From Symbiodinium natans (taxonomy: Eukaryota; Sar; Dinophyceae; Suessiales; Symbiodiniaceae): 64,000 nucleotides of DNA. The stretch spans positions 312,001-376,000 of the forward strand of contig CAJNDS010001224.1 of the NCBI GenBank assembly GCA_905221605.1. The letters are read 5' to 3'. Shown one piece after another: positions 39,579 through 49,202 of this stretch. The translations under genes and the position numbers were made by a program. Under the pieces are notes generated by a model. That model was given only the letters and a program-made list of their open reading frames with translations. It did no database searches and was not told the origin of the DNA. Positions within the stretch are counted from its first letter, which is position 1; each line of letters begins with the position of its first letter.

Positions 39579-39841
39579 TCTGGGGCTTATTGCTAAGCAC
39601 AGGGTCAGAACCGAGGGCTCGGGGAGCATCCTGACAATCATGAGCCAAGTGCAGACCCAAACAGTACGTTGCAGGTTTAGGGTAAATCAGGGATCGTCAA
39701 GACATGCTTTGTGTCAATGTTTGCTTCAATGTCGCTGGGCAGTGGACCCTGCCATCAAAGGTGCCATGCTCAGCGCTTGCCTCCACCCCCCTTGCAAGCA
39801 AACTGAACCTTGGAGCCCCTGTTTAGGGTTAAAAGTAGAGT

Positions 39842-39945
39842 CATGAGGACCCTAAAATTGGATTATAAGTTTAGTGATGTAGGTTCTAACTCCCCTTGCT
39901 AAGGATTGTAGAGCAACGGGGCCCCCTTTTGGTATCATACTGCAT
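39842..39945. mobile_element. Family M element
   Basis: AGGACCCTAAAATTGGATTATAAG, GGTTCTAACTCCCCTTGC and GGGGCCCCC are shared in order with 50628-50740. Confidence 0.45.
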
Positions 39946-40036
39946 AGGCCCCTGTAGTCTTTGGAAGCTGCTGGGACAAAGGATCTCAAAGGCGGCGTCG
40001 AGACAAACACTGTGCAAGGAACGAGGATGGCCCTTT

Positions 40037-40133
40037 GGTTTAGGGCTTTAGGGCTTTAGGGCTTTAGGGCTTTAGGGCTTTAGGGCTTTAGGGCTTTAGG
40101 GCTTTAGGGCTTTAGGGCTTTAGGGTTTAGGGA
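40037..40133 (+). repeat. Octamer array, unit GGGCTTTA
   Basis: Eleven exact copies of the 8-bp CTTTAGGG variant, ending in one normal TTTAGGG. The same octamer opens the window at position 1. Confidence 0.97.
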
Positions 40134-40228
40134 CCTCTGCAACACTATTTTCTAAGTTGGATCCCTTGAATACAGAAAGAGAAATACCAAACATCCCAAG
40201 GTCCTGCCCAGGCCATGTAACAAGGATG

Positions 40229-40284
40229 TCCCTAAACCCTAAACCCTAAACCCTAAACCCCAAACCCTAAACCCTAAACCCTAA
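40229..40284 (-). repeat. ITS array (CCCTAAA)
   Basis: Eight units, one CCCCAAA. Confidence 0.95.
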
Positions 40285-40489
40285 CGACAAGAAGCGATGG
40301 CTCGGGCCGGGCCATGACATCGCAGGATTCCGTCAATGAACTCCTGCGGTTCAAGGCGAAAACCCTGCGAGCCCCAAAACCCTTGAAATAAGAATCGTAG
40401 GGTTTAGGGTTTAGGGTTAGGGTTTAGGGTCGCGGCTTTAGGGGTTCAGGGATCGCTATGGAAAACATGTACCCTACATGACCGGGAAT

Positions 40490-40722
40490 AAAGTTTCGTC
40501 GCTCTTGACAAGACAAAGGTGACGGAGGACAGCGGAGTACTGCATCATGGTTTTGTCCTAGCCTGGCCAGCGGAGGAATTAATTTCCTGGAATAAACTTA
40601 TACTATTTTTATTGTTCCGGAGGAGGACCTGGCGCTCTTGGAGTGCAGGAGTCTAAGGGGGAGAGGGGGTTTTCTGCTGTCCTCTTGTCTTATGTTAAGA
40701 GTACGACGAACTTTCGGCCTGC
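40490..40722. repeat. Inverted repeat around a recurrent AAAGTTTCGTCG motif
   Basis: AAAGTTTCGTCGCTCTTGACAAGACAA on the left pairs imperfectly with CTTGTCTTATGTTAAGAGTACGACGAACTTT on the right. Related motifs are at 21645 (minus), 37499 and 42030. Confidence 0.6.
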
Positions 40723-40832
40723 CGCAGTAATTGAGGGGCATTCAGCTCTGGACGTGTCCGGAGCCATGGGCGGGTGGGGTGGTACTGGATCGCCAGTCTG
40801 ATAAAAAGGCTCCGCCGTGAAGACTAGGGCTC

Positions 40833-40918
40833 GGGATTTAGGGTTTAGGGTTTAGGGTTTAGGGTTTGGGGTTAGGGTGTAGGGTCTGGGGTCTAGGGTT
40901 GAGGGTTGAGGGTTTAGG
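40833..40918 (+). repeat. ITS array (TTTAGGG), degenerate
   Basis: Canonical units then TGTAGGG/TCTGGGG/TCTAGGG/TTGAGGG variants. Confidence 0.9.
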
Positions 40919-41169
40919 GCACATCAAGTTCACCATAGCATCTTGGAACCACCACCTTGCAGGCACCCGCTCACTCGCAGTCGGTAAGAGCAGAGCACCG
41001 AAGGTGGCTGTTTCATGTCCAGCAGTTTCATAGGGGATAGGATTAGGGGGACCCTTGGGGATATGGACCCTCTGAATAAGGTCCCTGCTTAAGAGAGCCA
41101 GAAGAGGGTTCAGAAGGGGTTCCCTTTTAAGGGTCCCCCTTATCCTACCTAGGATTTCAAAAATCAAGC

Positions 41170-41325
41170 AAACTCATATCTACTCAAATGAACCTCCAAG
41201 AAGTCCAGCAGCTTCTAAAAAACAAAGCAAGCTTCTAACTTATAACTACTCAAAGAAACCTTCGCAAAAAACGAAGCAAGCTTATAACTTCTAACGACTC
41301 AAAGGAACCCCCAAAAAGACTTGCC
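41170..41325. repeat. Three diverged tandem copies of a family B right-end phrase
   Basis: AAATGAACCTCCAAGAA, AAAGAAACCTTCGCAAAA and AAAGGAACCCCCAAAAAG recur at about 55-bp spacing, each preceded by TTATAACT/CTACTCA text. Confidence 0.6.
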
Positions 41326-41369
41326 TCAAGAACTTTTCCCTGGCCTCGCAGGTGATCTCGCCGTCGCCA

Positions 41370-41793
41370 TCATCTAGGACGTGGAAGAGAGCAGCGCCTG
41401 CATGCGACACAAAGAACAGCTCCTATACACACCCTGCCGGCTACGGAGAACCATCTCTTCTGCGCCCGCCATGCCCTTTCAAGCGAGCTCAGAAATTGTC
41501 GTGGCAGATGCATCCTTTCCATAGCCTTGATGGAGTGAAGGTAGTACATGGCGTCGAAGGCTTTAGCTTGCCGAAATGGTGCTGAAGCTGAGTTGCTGGC
41601 CATGCGGTAATTTATCCCGCTCCAAAAACGCAAGCATTTGCACCAGGGCAGTGTGAATGCCCCGCTTGTAGATCGCCCCATGCTGTTCGTCAGGAACCAT
41701 AGAAGCAATGTGTTGTCGCAACTGGCGCACGCGGACACTGCTCCAGCTACGATATATGACAGAAGCGACTGAAATGGGTCTCATCCACATCAC
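41370..41793 (-). pseudogene. LINE-type reverse transcriptase relic
   Basis: Read on the minus strand, 41793-41563 encodes RPISVASVIYRSW, RVRQLRQHI, HGAIYKRGIHTALVQMLAFLER. This resembles the fingers/palm start of non-LTR RTs (RPI-L-V-YR-W, R-RQL, QFGFR-G-S-EDA, LE). A frameshift near 41580 moves the rest to another phase: QAKAFDAM, AMERMHLPRQFLSSLERAW, KRWFSVAG. These fit the motif A K-AFD region and the following helix. The motif A aspartate position reads Ser, and no YxDD or GxxQG motif follows before a stop, so the fragment is dead and truncated at both sides. Assignment is by motif order from memory of dinoflagellate-type RTs. Confidence 0.7.
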
Positions 41794-41807
41794 CCACTGC
41801 TAAACCT

Positions 41808-41922
41808 GTAGAGAAAACCCTTTTTGCTTTATAAAGGATTTGTACGGGAACCTAACCCCCCACCCAAACAAAAAACAAAATAAAATAAGAACAAGGGCCT
41901 ACCTGGGGTCTTAGACGTCGTT
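41808..41922. mobile_element. MITE family F copy, left end decayed
   Basis: AACCCTTTTTGCTTTATAAAGG, GGGAACCTAACCCCCCACCC and AACAAGGGCCTACCTGGGGTC; it abuts the RT relic. Confidence 0.6.
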
Positions 41923-41929
41923 CTCATAC

Positions 41930-42730
41930 ACACTTCAAGCAAAAACCTTATATCAGGAGCATGGCTGCTGCTGCTCGGTATCTACAGTAGTCCCATTCAT
42001 GTCTTAAAAGCATCTTGTGTACTGCATCAGGCCGGAAGTTTCGTCGATGTTACTCTTTTAGGGTTTAGGTTTAGGGTTAGGCCTAAGGCAGAATTTCACT
42101 TCGCCCCTCAGACTCCTCCCAGTGCACAGGCCCTCCGCTGGAACAGCTTCATGGCATAGCGTTTACCCAGCCGATTAACTCAAAGATCTCGCCAAGGCCA
42201 AAAAGTCCATCCTCTCGATATTGACGTTTAGGGTTTAGGGTTACAGGGTCTAGGGTGGGTAGATATAAGTAAGGTTATATGTAAGGCAACTATATCTATA
42301 ACCCCAATAGGGTTTATTTGGCTCTCTAACAAACCCATGAATCAGGGTCAGCTTAACCCTTTCGACTCACACCAGGGTCATGTGCGTGTGCCATTGAAGT
42401 GCAAAACCTTACAAGGACACCCTTGTTGATGCATGGACTGTGGCGGGCACTAGCATGTTTGCAAGAACTCCCTGAACCTGGAAAACCCAAACCTTCTGAA
42501 CCCTGGCCCTAAACCCCGCGGGTTTAGGGTTTAGGGTTCATATAATCGACACCCCAAAACCCCTATAAATAAACCTTGAACGAGATGCTTGGATCTGGGG
42601 AGCTTCCATTTTCAGAGCCCCCTTAAGCCCTAAACCCTCCCGCTGCCCCATGACAGTAGGACTTAGATGCATAATTAGGGTGCACCTCTGGCGGGGAATT
42701 AGAGCCCGTAGCACTTGAAAAAATCATACC
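41930..42730. other. Unrecognised stretch with short ITS patches
   Basis: ITS patches at 42057-42082, 42226-42245, 42510-42538. GGCCGGAAGTTTCGTCGATG at about 42030 is a copy of the motif noted at 40490. A weak B-like interior (GTAAGGTTATATGTAAGGCAAC) at 42270. Confidence 0.4.
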
Positions 42731-42732
42731 CA

Positions 42733-42785
42733 CCCTAAACTCTAAACCCCAAACCCTAAACGCTAAACCCTAAACCCTAACCCAT
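42733..42785 (-). repeat. ITS array (CCCTAAA)
   Basis: Seven units with CTCTAAA and CGCTAAA variants. Confidence 0.9.
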
Positions 42786-42881
42786 GAACCCTAGACCTGG
42801 CGGCCGCCTTCGTGCACGTCCAGCTCGAGAATCTGGAAATGGGCGATCACCTTGGGATCCTCCAAGAAGGGACTTCAAGCG

Positions 42882-42964
42882 GGTTTAGGGTTTAGGGTTT
42901 CGGATTTAGGTTGTTGTGTTCAGGGTTTTGGGGGTTTAGGTTTTAAGTTTTAAGGTTTATGGCT
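42882..42964 (+). repeat. Degenerate ITS (TTTAGGG)
   Basis: Three good units then decayed G-rich text. Confidence 0.8.
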
Positions 42965-43002
42965 TGGGGGGAATGTAGGGGCCTGCTTCTCTTTGGATCC
43001 CC

Positions 43003-43052
43003 TAAACCCTAAACCCTAAACCCTAAACCCGAAACCCGAAACCCGAAACCCT
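43003..43052 (-). repeat. ITS array (CCCTAAA then CCCGAAA)
   Basis: Four canonical units then three CCCGAAA units in a row. Confidence 0.95.
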
Positions 43053-43289
43053 GCCCGTGGAACACTGCACTCGTACCTGAGAAGCCCTTCCGCTCTAGCC
43101 ATCTTCAACTCCCGACCCTCGGTCTCTGCTTTTAGGGCACACATAGGGCTGGCATACCCTAAACCCTAAACCCTAAACCCTCAAAAGGGCCTGCTAGGCG
43201 CGATCTTTGCTTCGCCAGGGCGATTTGCTTCGCTAGGGGCGACCCGTTCTATCGATGTGTCAACCTAACCCCGGAATCGGTTCGATCTT

Positions 43290-43533
43290 GCTTGGAGTTT
43301 CATGGGTACTTATGACCACAGTTCTAAGTCTACTTATAGCCACAGTTCTAAGTTCCTTATAGCCACAGTTCTAAGTCTACTTATAACCACAGCTTTAGGG
43401 GACTTAGGCTTATAAGTGCAGTTATTACGAGGGTTCTAAGTTCTAAGTCTACTTATAACCTACTTAGGGGACTTAGGGGGGCTTAGAAGTGCAGTTATTA
43501 CTAGGGTGCTAAGTACCCTGAACCTCCAGGTGG
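43290..43533. mobile_element. MITE family B copy enlarged by internal tandem repeats
   Basis: Ends CTTGGAGTTTCATGGGTACT / AGTACCCTGAACCTCCAGG. The interior CTACTTATAACCACAGTTCTAAG is repeated about four times, and a second block GGGGACTTAGG...GTGCAGTTATTAC is duplicated. Confidence 0.85.
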
Positions 43534-43576
43534 GGCTTTTGAATGCTGGAGGGGCCTGTGCACATATTATTCGTGG

Positions 43577-43685
43577 TTTCCGACATTAAGGGTACCTTAT
43601 TGGGGTCCTGATTATGAAATGGAACCCTACTATTTGGGGGGGTCTATTTTTAGTGTACCCTATTTTTTTTGGTAAAACCCCATGT
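43577..43685. mobile_element. Family I element
   Basis: TTTCCGACATTAAGGGTACC, CTTATTGGGGTCC and GGAACCCTACTATTTGGGGG match 35036 and 57255. Confidence 0.65.
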
Positions 43686-44012
43686 CGATGTTGTCTCCCT
43701 GTGGCGGCCGCAAAGACTACCTCAAATACCCATCCTGACCATCTCCCGAAATCATCTCAAGAACCACAAAAAGCAATCGTCGGGAATTTGGGGAATGCTT
43801 GTCCATCCCGGTGATCACTTAACCCCCCAACAGAAAGCCCAAGACCCTTTTATCAGCAGGAATCATGGCTCAACCCTAAACCCTAACCCAGGCTCCCCTA
43901 AACCCTAAACCCCAAACGTAAACCTTCAACCCACAGCCACACAGCCCCAGTGCCCCTGAGTTCAGGGACACAAACCCCAAAAACCCTAACCCTAAACTTC
44001 AACGAAGGGGGT

Positions 44013-44101
44013 CTTAACCTCATCACTAACATGGAGAAGTAAGCAAAGTTACCATTAGTAAAAAAACCTTACTTCTCACTTTACCCATGAACCTCCAAGA
44101 A
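44013..44101. mobile_element. Family B-like element
   Basis: GAGAAGTAAGCAAAGTTACC and CCTTACTTCTC pair; the right end CCCATGAACCTCCAAGAA is family B. Confidence 0.45.
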
Positions 44102-44265
44102 CGGTTATGGGTTTAGATCCCGCACTGCCTCAAGGAGCTGATTGAGAACGTCCTGTGGCCAGATTTTGCGGAAGCACCCCTCCACTCTAGTTATGATCTC
44201 AGAGTAAGGGATCTAAATCGGCCCCTAGTATGATAACATAGGTTGCAACTCCCATCCAACTATGC

Positions 44266-44363
44266 CCAGGGAGCCCTAAGAAAGAACTATACCTTAAACG
44301 GCATGGGAATGCTTCGGGGTTCACGGCATATTCCTTACTTGAAGGGAATTGGGCTCTTTGGGC
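44266..44363. mobile_element. MITE family C copy
   Basis: CCCAGGGAGCCCTAAGAAAG left, CTTGAAGGGAATTGGGCTCTTTGGG right. Confidence 0.75.
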
Positions 44364-44429
44364 AAAATTTATAATACTGAGATGCAGCTTCTTTGGATCT
44401 CGAATGCTTCACATGTTATGCATGACCTA

Positions 44430-44517
44430 TCTACAAATTTCTTAAGAAACCCTTATTAAGGGTAATATAGGGAATACTATTTGTCTTTTTCTTGTGGGGT
44501 TCTTAAGCAAATAGTAG
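44430..44517. mobile_element. MITE family D copy
   Basis: CTACAAATTTCTTAAGAAACCC / GGGTTCTTAAGCAAATAGTAG; core in the opposite orientation (TTAAGGGTAATATAGGGA). Confidence 0.85.
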
Positions 44518-44609
44518 CTATAGGCCGTTCAATTCGGGCTCGGGGATGAGGAACCCTAACCCTCAACCCTACACCCGAGAACCCCAAACCGACAGAAGAG
44601 CAGCAGCGC

Positions 44610-44935
44610 CTACTTAGGTTCAATAGCGTCGTTGGCTGACTGCGGGTGTCCCTGTGTTTTTGGAGACTTGCTGTTTAGGGTTTTATGTGCACGCAGTAGG
44701 TGCTGCTGAAAAGGACTGGCTTTACCACTACTCGGAAGTGTTGTTCCAGAAGCGTCAAACATCCATGTGCAGCTGTCGTAGAAAAAAAGCAAAAGGTGCT
44801 GTGAATACCAGTGTTTTGGCCAGGTTCGCAACAGGCATCCTTTTTTTTTTAGGGTTTGGGGTTTGGGGTTTAGGGTTAGCTCAGGCCCCCTACCTTCAAG
44901 TATGCAGGGATCCTTTTCATGACTGGAGGCAGAGT
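44610..44935. other. Unrecognised stretch
   Basis: Open frames on both strands (123 codons plus, 73 minus) overlap an ITS patch at 44850-44876; no recognisable product. Confidence 0.35.
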
Positions 44936-44965
44936 GCTTGGAGGTTCATGGGTAGCCATAAGGAG
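44936..44965. mobile_element. Family B left-end fragment
   Basis: GTGCTTGGAGGTTCATGGGTA; the rest is replaced by AACCCCCAAACCCTGAA text. Confidence 0.6.
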
Positions 44966-45190
44966 GGGGCAAACCCCCAAACCCTGAAGCCCCTAGAGCC
45001 CAAAGACCCTGGGTTTAGGGTTTAGGGTTTAGGGTTTAGGGCTAGAACCCAAAACCTAAACCCCCTAAGAAGCTGCAAGAGCCCTACAGCCACCTGGCAC
45101 TGAACCCTGGAACCCTAAACCTACCCCGCTAAGAAGCTGTAACCTACCGTGGAAGATGCAAGCGCAGAACTGGGGTCCTCATCTCTTTTT

Positions 45191-45232
45191 TGGTTTAGGG
45201 TTTAGGGTTTAGGGTTTAGGGTTTAGGGGCTA
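45191..45232 (+). repeat. ITS array (TTTAGGG)
   Basis: Five and a half units. Confidence 0.95.
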
Positions 45233-45245
45233 GGGGTGGAGGCCT

Positions 45246-45390
45246 AGTTGTCCAGTACCCAGGACCACTAAAGGTTGACCTTTAAACTTTGGGAGTTATA
45301 AGGGGATTCAATTACCCCCCCCAAAAAAAGGGGCTTAGGGTTTAGGGTTTAGGGTTTAGGGTTCAGGGTACATACTCTACAACTAAGAAG
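45246..45390. mobile_element. Family K element with ITS inside
   Basis: CCTAGTTGTCCAGTACCCAGG...GGAGTTATAAGGGGATTCAA to CCCCCCCCAAAAAAAGGGG, then TTAGGGTTTAGGG x5 (45334-45368). The element resumes at GGTACATACTCTACAACTAAG. The uninterrupted copy at 28981 reads CCCCAAAAAGGTTAAAGGTTAC at this point. Confidence 0.85.
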
Positions 45391-45529
45391 GTTGGGAAAG
45401 TTACCTACAGCCTCGGCTTGCGGGATTAGGGCTTGATGATCAAGCTCCCCATGTCTGTGCCGGAAAGCGTGCCTGCGTGATGATGCCGTTGCCGGTGGAG
45501 TCCAGCGCCTGGTGGCATGAACATGCTAG

Positions 45530-45713
45530 ACCCTAAGCCCTAAGCCCTAAAGCCCAAAGCCCAAAGCCCAAAGCCCTGAGCCCTAAGCCCTAAGCCCAAA
45601 AGCCCTAAGCCCAAAACCCTAACTAGACCCTAAACCCTAAACCCTAAACCCTAAACCCTAAACCCTAAACCCTAACTAAACCCTAAACCCTGAACCCTAA
45701 ACCCTAAACCCTA
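45530..45713 (-). repeat. Long ITS array with homogenised variant blocks
   Basis: Blocks of CCCTAAG, then CCCAAAG (x4), then CCCTAAG, then canonical CCCTAAA (about ten units). Confidence 0.95.
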
Positions 45714-45805
45714 AATTCCCGAAATTGACTTGCGAGCACGTATTAGTGCTTCGCCATGCCCAACCTCCTACAACGGGTTTGGGGTTTAGGGTTTATGGGT
45801 ATAGG

Positions 45806-45907
45806 TTTGGATGTTCCAACTTATACTAGCAGCCCTTAATAGGGATCATGATTGGGGGACTGTAATCCCAATTAAGGACTGCTAGTATGAGGGGGAACAT
45901 CCCAAGG
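45806..45907. mobile_element. MITE family A copy
   Basis: TTTGGATGTTCCAACTTATA / GAGGGGGAACATCCCAAGG with CTAGCAGCCCTTAATAGGGA and ATTAAGGACTGCTAG: the G in CTAGCAG/CTGCTAG co-varies. Confidence 0.9.
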
Positions 45908-45986
45908 TTTTGGGCTTTGTGGTACAGAGTGCATTGTGAGCCAGTTTGGAGTTGTTTTGGGTCCTTTCGAACTAAATGTTTATCTA

Positions 45987-46101
45987 GGCCCAAGCGTACC
46001 GCAGGAATGAGAACGGCACCCTTCTTGGTTTAAAGGGGCTTATGAAGGAACCCAAACCCTACAAAAAAGGGAACAAGGGCTTCTACCCTGGGTCTTTTGA
46101 C
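45987..46101. mobile_element. MITE family F copy
   Basis: GGCACCCTTCTTGGTTTAAA, GGAACCCAAACCCTACAAAA and GGGAACAAGGGCTTCTACCC; ends are decayed. Confidence 0.65.
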
Positions 46102-46109
46102 AAAGGGCA

Positions 46110-47210
46110 ATGCGAATTAACAAAAACGATCCTCAAACCTACCCCCTGAGGAGGCCAGGGCCTGAAACAGCGCCTTCAACTTCATGACGTAGGCGGACTT
46201 CTTCTTCAGCTTCCTGCAAGCTACCGTCTCGGACACACATCCATGCCCTTCTCAAATAACACAAGACTGAACAAAAACCGGAAAAATGGCTATTGTAGGG
46301 TCCTTCAAGGGGGGGGGTTCAGGGGGAGTATGTAACCTTCTCCCCTTAAGGACCTCATATGGTTCTAAGGGCTCTACTTAACTTTACTTTTGCTTAGCTT
46401 GCCAAGTCAGCGCCCAGAGTCTCGTGCACCTGCATCTCGGCATCATTGCTCGCGGCCTCTAAAGTGTCGCGCAAAAAAATTGCGGAAATGACCCGCGTGA
46501 TCCTTGGTGCACAGACACAGAAAAGACCTCCGTCGTCGGTGACTAACCACCAAGAAGCAGCTGCATGGCGTGGCTATTGTACGGCTATGAAGTCCAAGAC
46601 GCGCAAACACGATGACCGTAACGTAGAGGACGAAGAAAACGACAAATCCATGCCCCATCTTTTCATACCTGCTTTGCGTACGCATCGTCCATCATTCCAA
46701 CAGCTTCGCATGTTTAGCTGTGTAGACATGCATGCACCCTACATGCCGCATGTAACATGAGCAGCACACTGTCGACGCGTTTGCCGACCCCCTCATACAT
46801 GAGCAAGTGAGTGGGGAGCTGAGCACTGCGTGCCTGGTGTCTTGTTGCACATGCAAGCACTTGCCATCAGCTGTCTGTCTCTAGCACATTGTGAAGAAGT
46901 TTGAAAAACTACTCGTTCTGCCGACGCACTGGAGACTATGTCGGATCTTTCCGACCAACTGTATTCCCAGCAGCTTCTGGCCACCGGCTACAATACCCCA
47001 GCTATTGTCCCCTGCCGCCCCCTTTCAAAACATCAACATTCTTTCAAATTACTTTGAAACACTCGGCGACTTCAGGTTTCATGTGTATATAGACATTATT
47101 GGAAGGGTTTGAGGTTTAGGCTTGGGGCTTAGGGACATTTCTCGCAACATCCAAGTCTGGTCTCAAAGTGGCCTTTGGGTCTCTGACCTGCATGACAAAA
47201 AGCCCTGCTT
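46110..47210. other. 1.1-kb ITS-free island
   Basis: No MITE or telomere array apart from GAGGTTTAGG near 47110. Open frames of 63-104 codons on both strands (for example 46446-46760 plus) with no recognisable domain. Candidate for unique sequence or an exon. Confidence 0.4.
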
Positions 47211-47212
47211 GT

Positions 47213-47318
47213 CCCCAGAGACTCCAATACCCCTTCATTAAGGAGTATTCCTTAAAGCATATTAGGGTTCCTTACATGGTTTAAGGAATAATGCGTAATT
47301 AAGGGGTATGTCTCTGCG
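47213..47318. mobile_element. MITE family C copy
   Basis: CCCCAGAGACTCCAATACCCC / AATTAAGGGGTATGTCTCTG. TTCCTTACATGGTTTAAGGA in the middle is the phrase broken by telomere repeats at 39483. Confidence 0.85.
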
Positions 47319-47429
47319 TGTCCCAGATGTTCACAAATGAGGGCTCTATCTGGGATCGCCCGCAAGCAAGGAAACAACGAATGGGCTCCTGTGTGCTTGT
47401 ATGGGGCAGGTCAGGATCATGGGGAACCT

Positions 47430-47464
47430 AGCCCTAAACCCTAAACCCTAAAACCTAAACCCTC
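47430..47464 (-). repeat. ITS array (CCCTAAA)
   Basis: About five units. Confidence 0.85.
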
Positions 47465-47539
47465 TATGACTCGGGTCCACTGCACGGGAGCTCATGAAGT
47501 TCATGGGGAACCCTGAACCCTAAAGGCTATAAAGCCTAA

Positions 47540-47658
47540 AGGTATGAAATAACCTGCAGTGGGTGTTGGGGTTGAGGTCAGCAACTGGACACGCTTGCAT
47601 CCAAGACACACAGGTCGAGCGTAGATTGGCCACGACCCACTGAAGGTTATTTCATACC
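47540..47658. repeat. Inverted repeat, unclassified
   Basis: AGGTATGAAATAACCTGCAGTGGGT and ACCCACTGAAGGTTATTTCATACCT face each other across about 70 bp. Resembles no lettered family. Confidence 0.75.
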
Positions 47659-47659
47659 T

Positions 47660-48354
47660 CGCGACGAAAACGAAAGCTCCACCCTGTCACGGAATCGAGC
47701 TTAGAAAATGAAGGAAGGACCATGCGAACATGTTCTTCGAAATGAAAACTCCCCAGTCGAGCAATACCTCATGACGACAACGATGACGAGGAAGGCTCCG
47801 TGTTGCTGCTGCAGCTACTCCACCGATGATGTGTGGATTTTGATGTCTAGGCAGCCTCCTGTGACAAAGCGTCCACCCCACCCCTCCGGGGCAAAGCGTA
47901 ACCAAGAGAATGAGGATTGCGCAAGGACCCTAAACCCTAAACCCTAAACCCTAAACCCTCCAGCTTAAGGATTGCATGGATGACACGAGCTTCCTTAGGA
48001 GCGGGATCTAGGACTCAGAGAGACAAAAGCGTCGCAAAACACAGTGCGTTGTTCTCACGAGGGTCAGCTCTCAGACTTCAAGATTTACCGGTTAGGAAAC
48101 CAGCTAAACCCTAAACCCTAAACCTCAAACCCTAAACCTCCTAAACCCTTGTAAAATCGGCTTTGAGAAGAACCGCAAGCCCTTTCTGATCCAAAGGAAG
48201 AGGCATCGTGTAGATGGATCTCAGAGCCGTCCCGTAGTGTGCCCAGACCCACATGCCTTGGCTTCGCACAGGGCTTTTGAAATACTGAAGCCGTTTGAAA
48301 AACGTTGAACCCTAAGCCCCATGAGAACCCTGCTGTAAACCTTCAATCTATACA
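47660..48354. other. Unrecognised stretch with small ITS patches
   Basis: Short CCCTAAA arrays at 47929-47962 and 48103-48150. The overlapping opposite-strand frames at 47687-47947 have no known relatives that I recognise. Confidence 0.4.
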
Positions 48355-48459
48355 CTTAGTTGCTGAGTTCATTAAGCCACTAATTAAGTGCACACTTTCA
48401 GTTTTCTAGGGGGTTATAGTATCCCAAAAAGTGTAAAGTGTACTCACCCAGCAAGTAAG
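48355..48459. mobile_element. MITE family H copy, near-complete
   Basis: CTTAGTTGCTGAGTTCATTA / GTGTACTCACCCAGCAAGTAAG. Core CACACTTTCAGTTTTCTAGG and TCCCAAAAAGTGTAAAGTG. Confidence 0.85.
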
Positions 48460-48611
48460 TACACCCTAAACCCTACACCTTACAGTATGAGAACCCTATT
48501 TCGGGTACAGCTGAAGCGCCGATGCATCCGCGAATGGGCCCAATCAAACACACCGCAGGTCTCACAAGGAAGTACGCCCAACCCGCAAACCCTGGGCCTT
48601 ACCATGAGGGA

Positions 48612-48724
48612 ACTATATGGGTGGCTGTCAAAAGTATGATCCCTTTTGGGGTACCCTAAATAATACGTGCCGTATTATAATAGGGATCCAAAGAGGGACC
48701 ATAATTTTGACAACCACCCATATC
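48612..48724. mobile_element. Family J element
   Basis: ATATGGGTGGCTGTCAAAAG and TTTTGACAACCACCCATAT are near-perfect inverted ends. The centre ATACGTGCCGTATTATAATA is also palindromic. Confidence 0.85.
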
Positions 48725-48980
48725 AATTACCAGGGAACATGTAACCCTATTCTGGTAACTCAGCTTATGGCTCAAGAACACGGAAATTTCGATACTAGGT
48801 CTTGGACACAGGATGACACAGGCAAGATCAAGGGTTCGTTTTTCAGGATTCAAGGTTGCCGCATGTTTCCTTCCATACTTTCTTCAGTGACCATTCCTCG
48901 TGTGTCCACCTTGGGACAATTGGGGTTCGGCATGACACCAAAACAGGCAGAGCTAGCTCACCCTAAACCCTAAACCCTCG

Positions 48981-49202
48981 AACCTGACTTTATCACCAGC
49001 GAAGCCCTGCCACGAACACACATGGCGCAATGCAATCGAGAATGGTTGGGCAGCGCATCAGTCCGGAGCACCAGGCAAAGCGGTACGGAACAAATTGTTC
49101 GCTAGTGCTTTACATGACCTCGGGATGACCCGAATCACAGGCTGGGACATAGCTGGAAGGGAACATCTAAAGCACTGCCACAGGCATTTACTTTTGCGAT
49201 GA
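48981..49202 (+). other. Open stretch of about 73 codons, possible coding relic
   Basis: A stop-free frame without its own ATG start reads NAIENGWAAHQSGAPGKAV and ALHDLGMTRITGWDIAG, ending at TGA 49200. Composition is non-repetitive and protein-like. I cannot name a family; it could equally be chance. Confidence 0.25.

Noticed and set aside
48617-48973. 118-codon plus frame
   Set aside because: Its first third is the family J element and its end is telomere repeat; the remainder is not recognisable.
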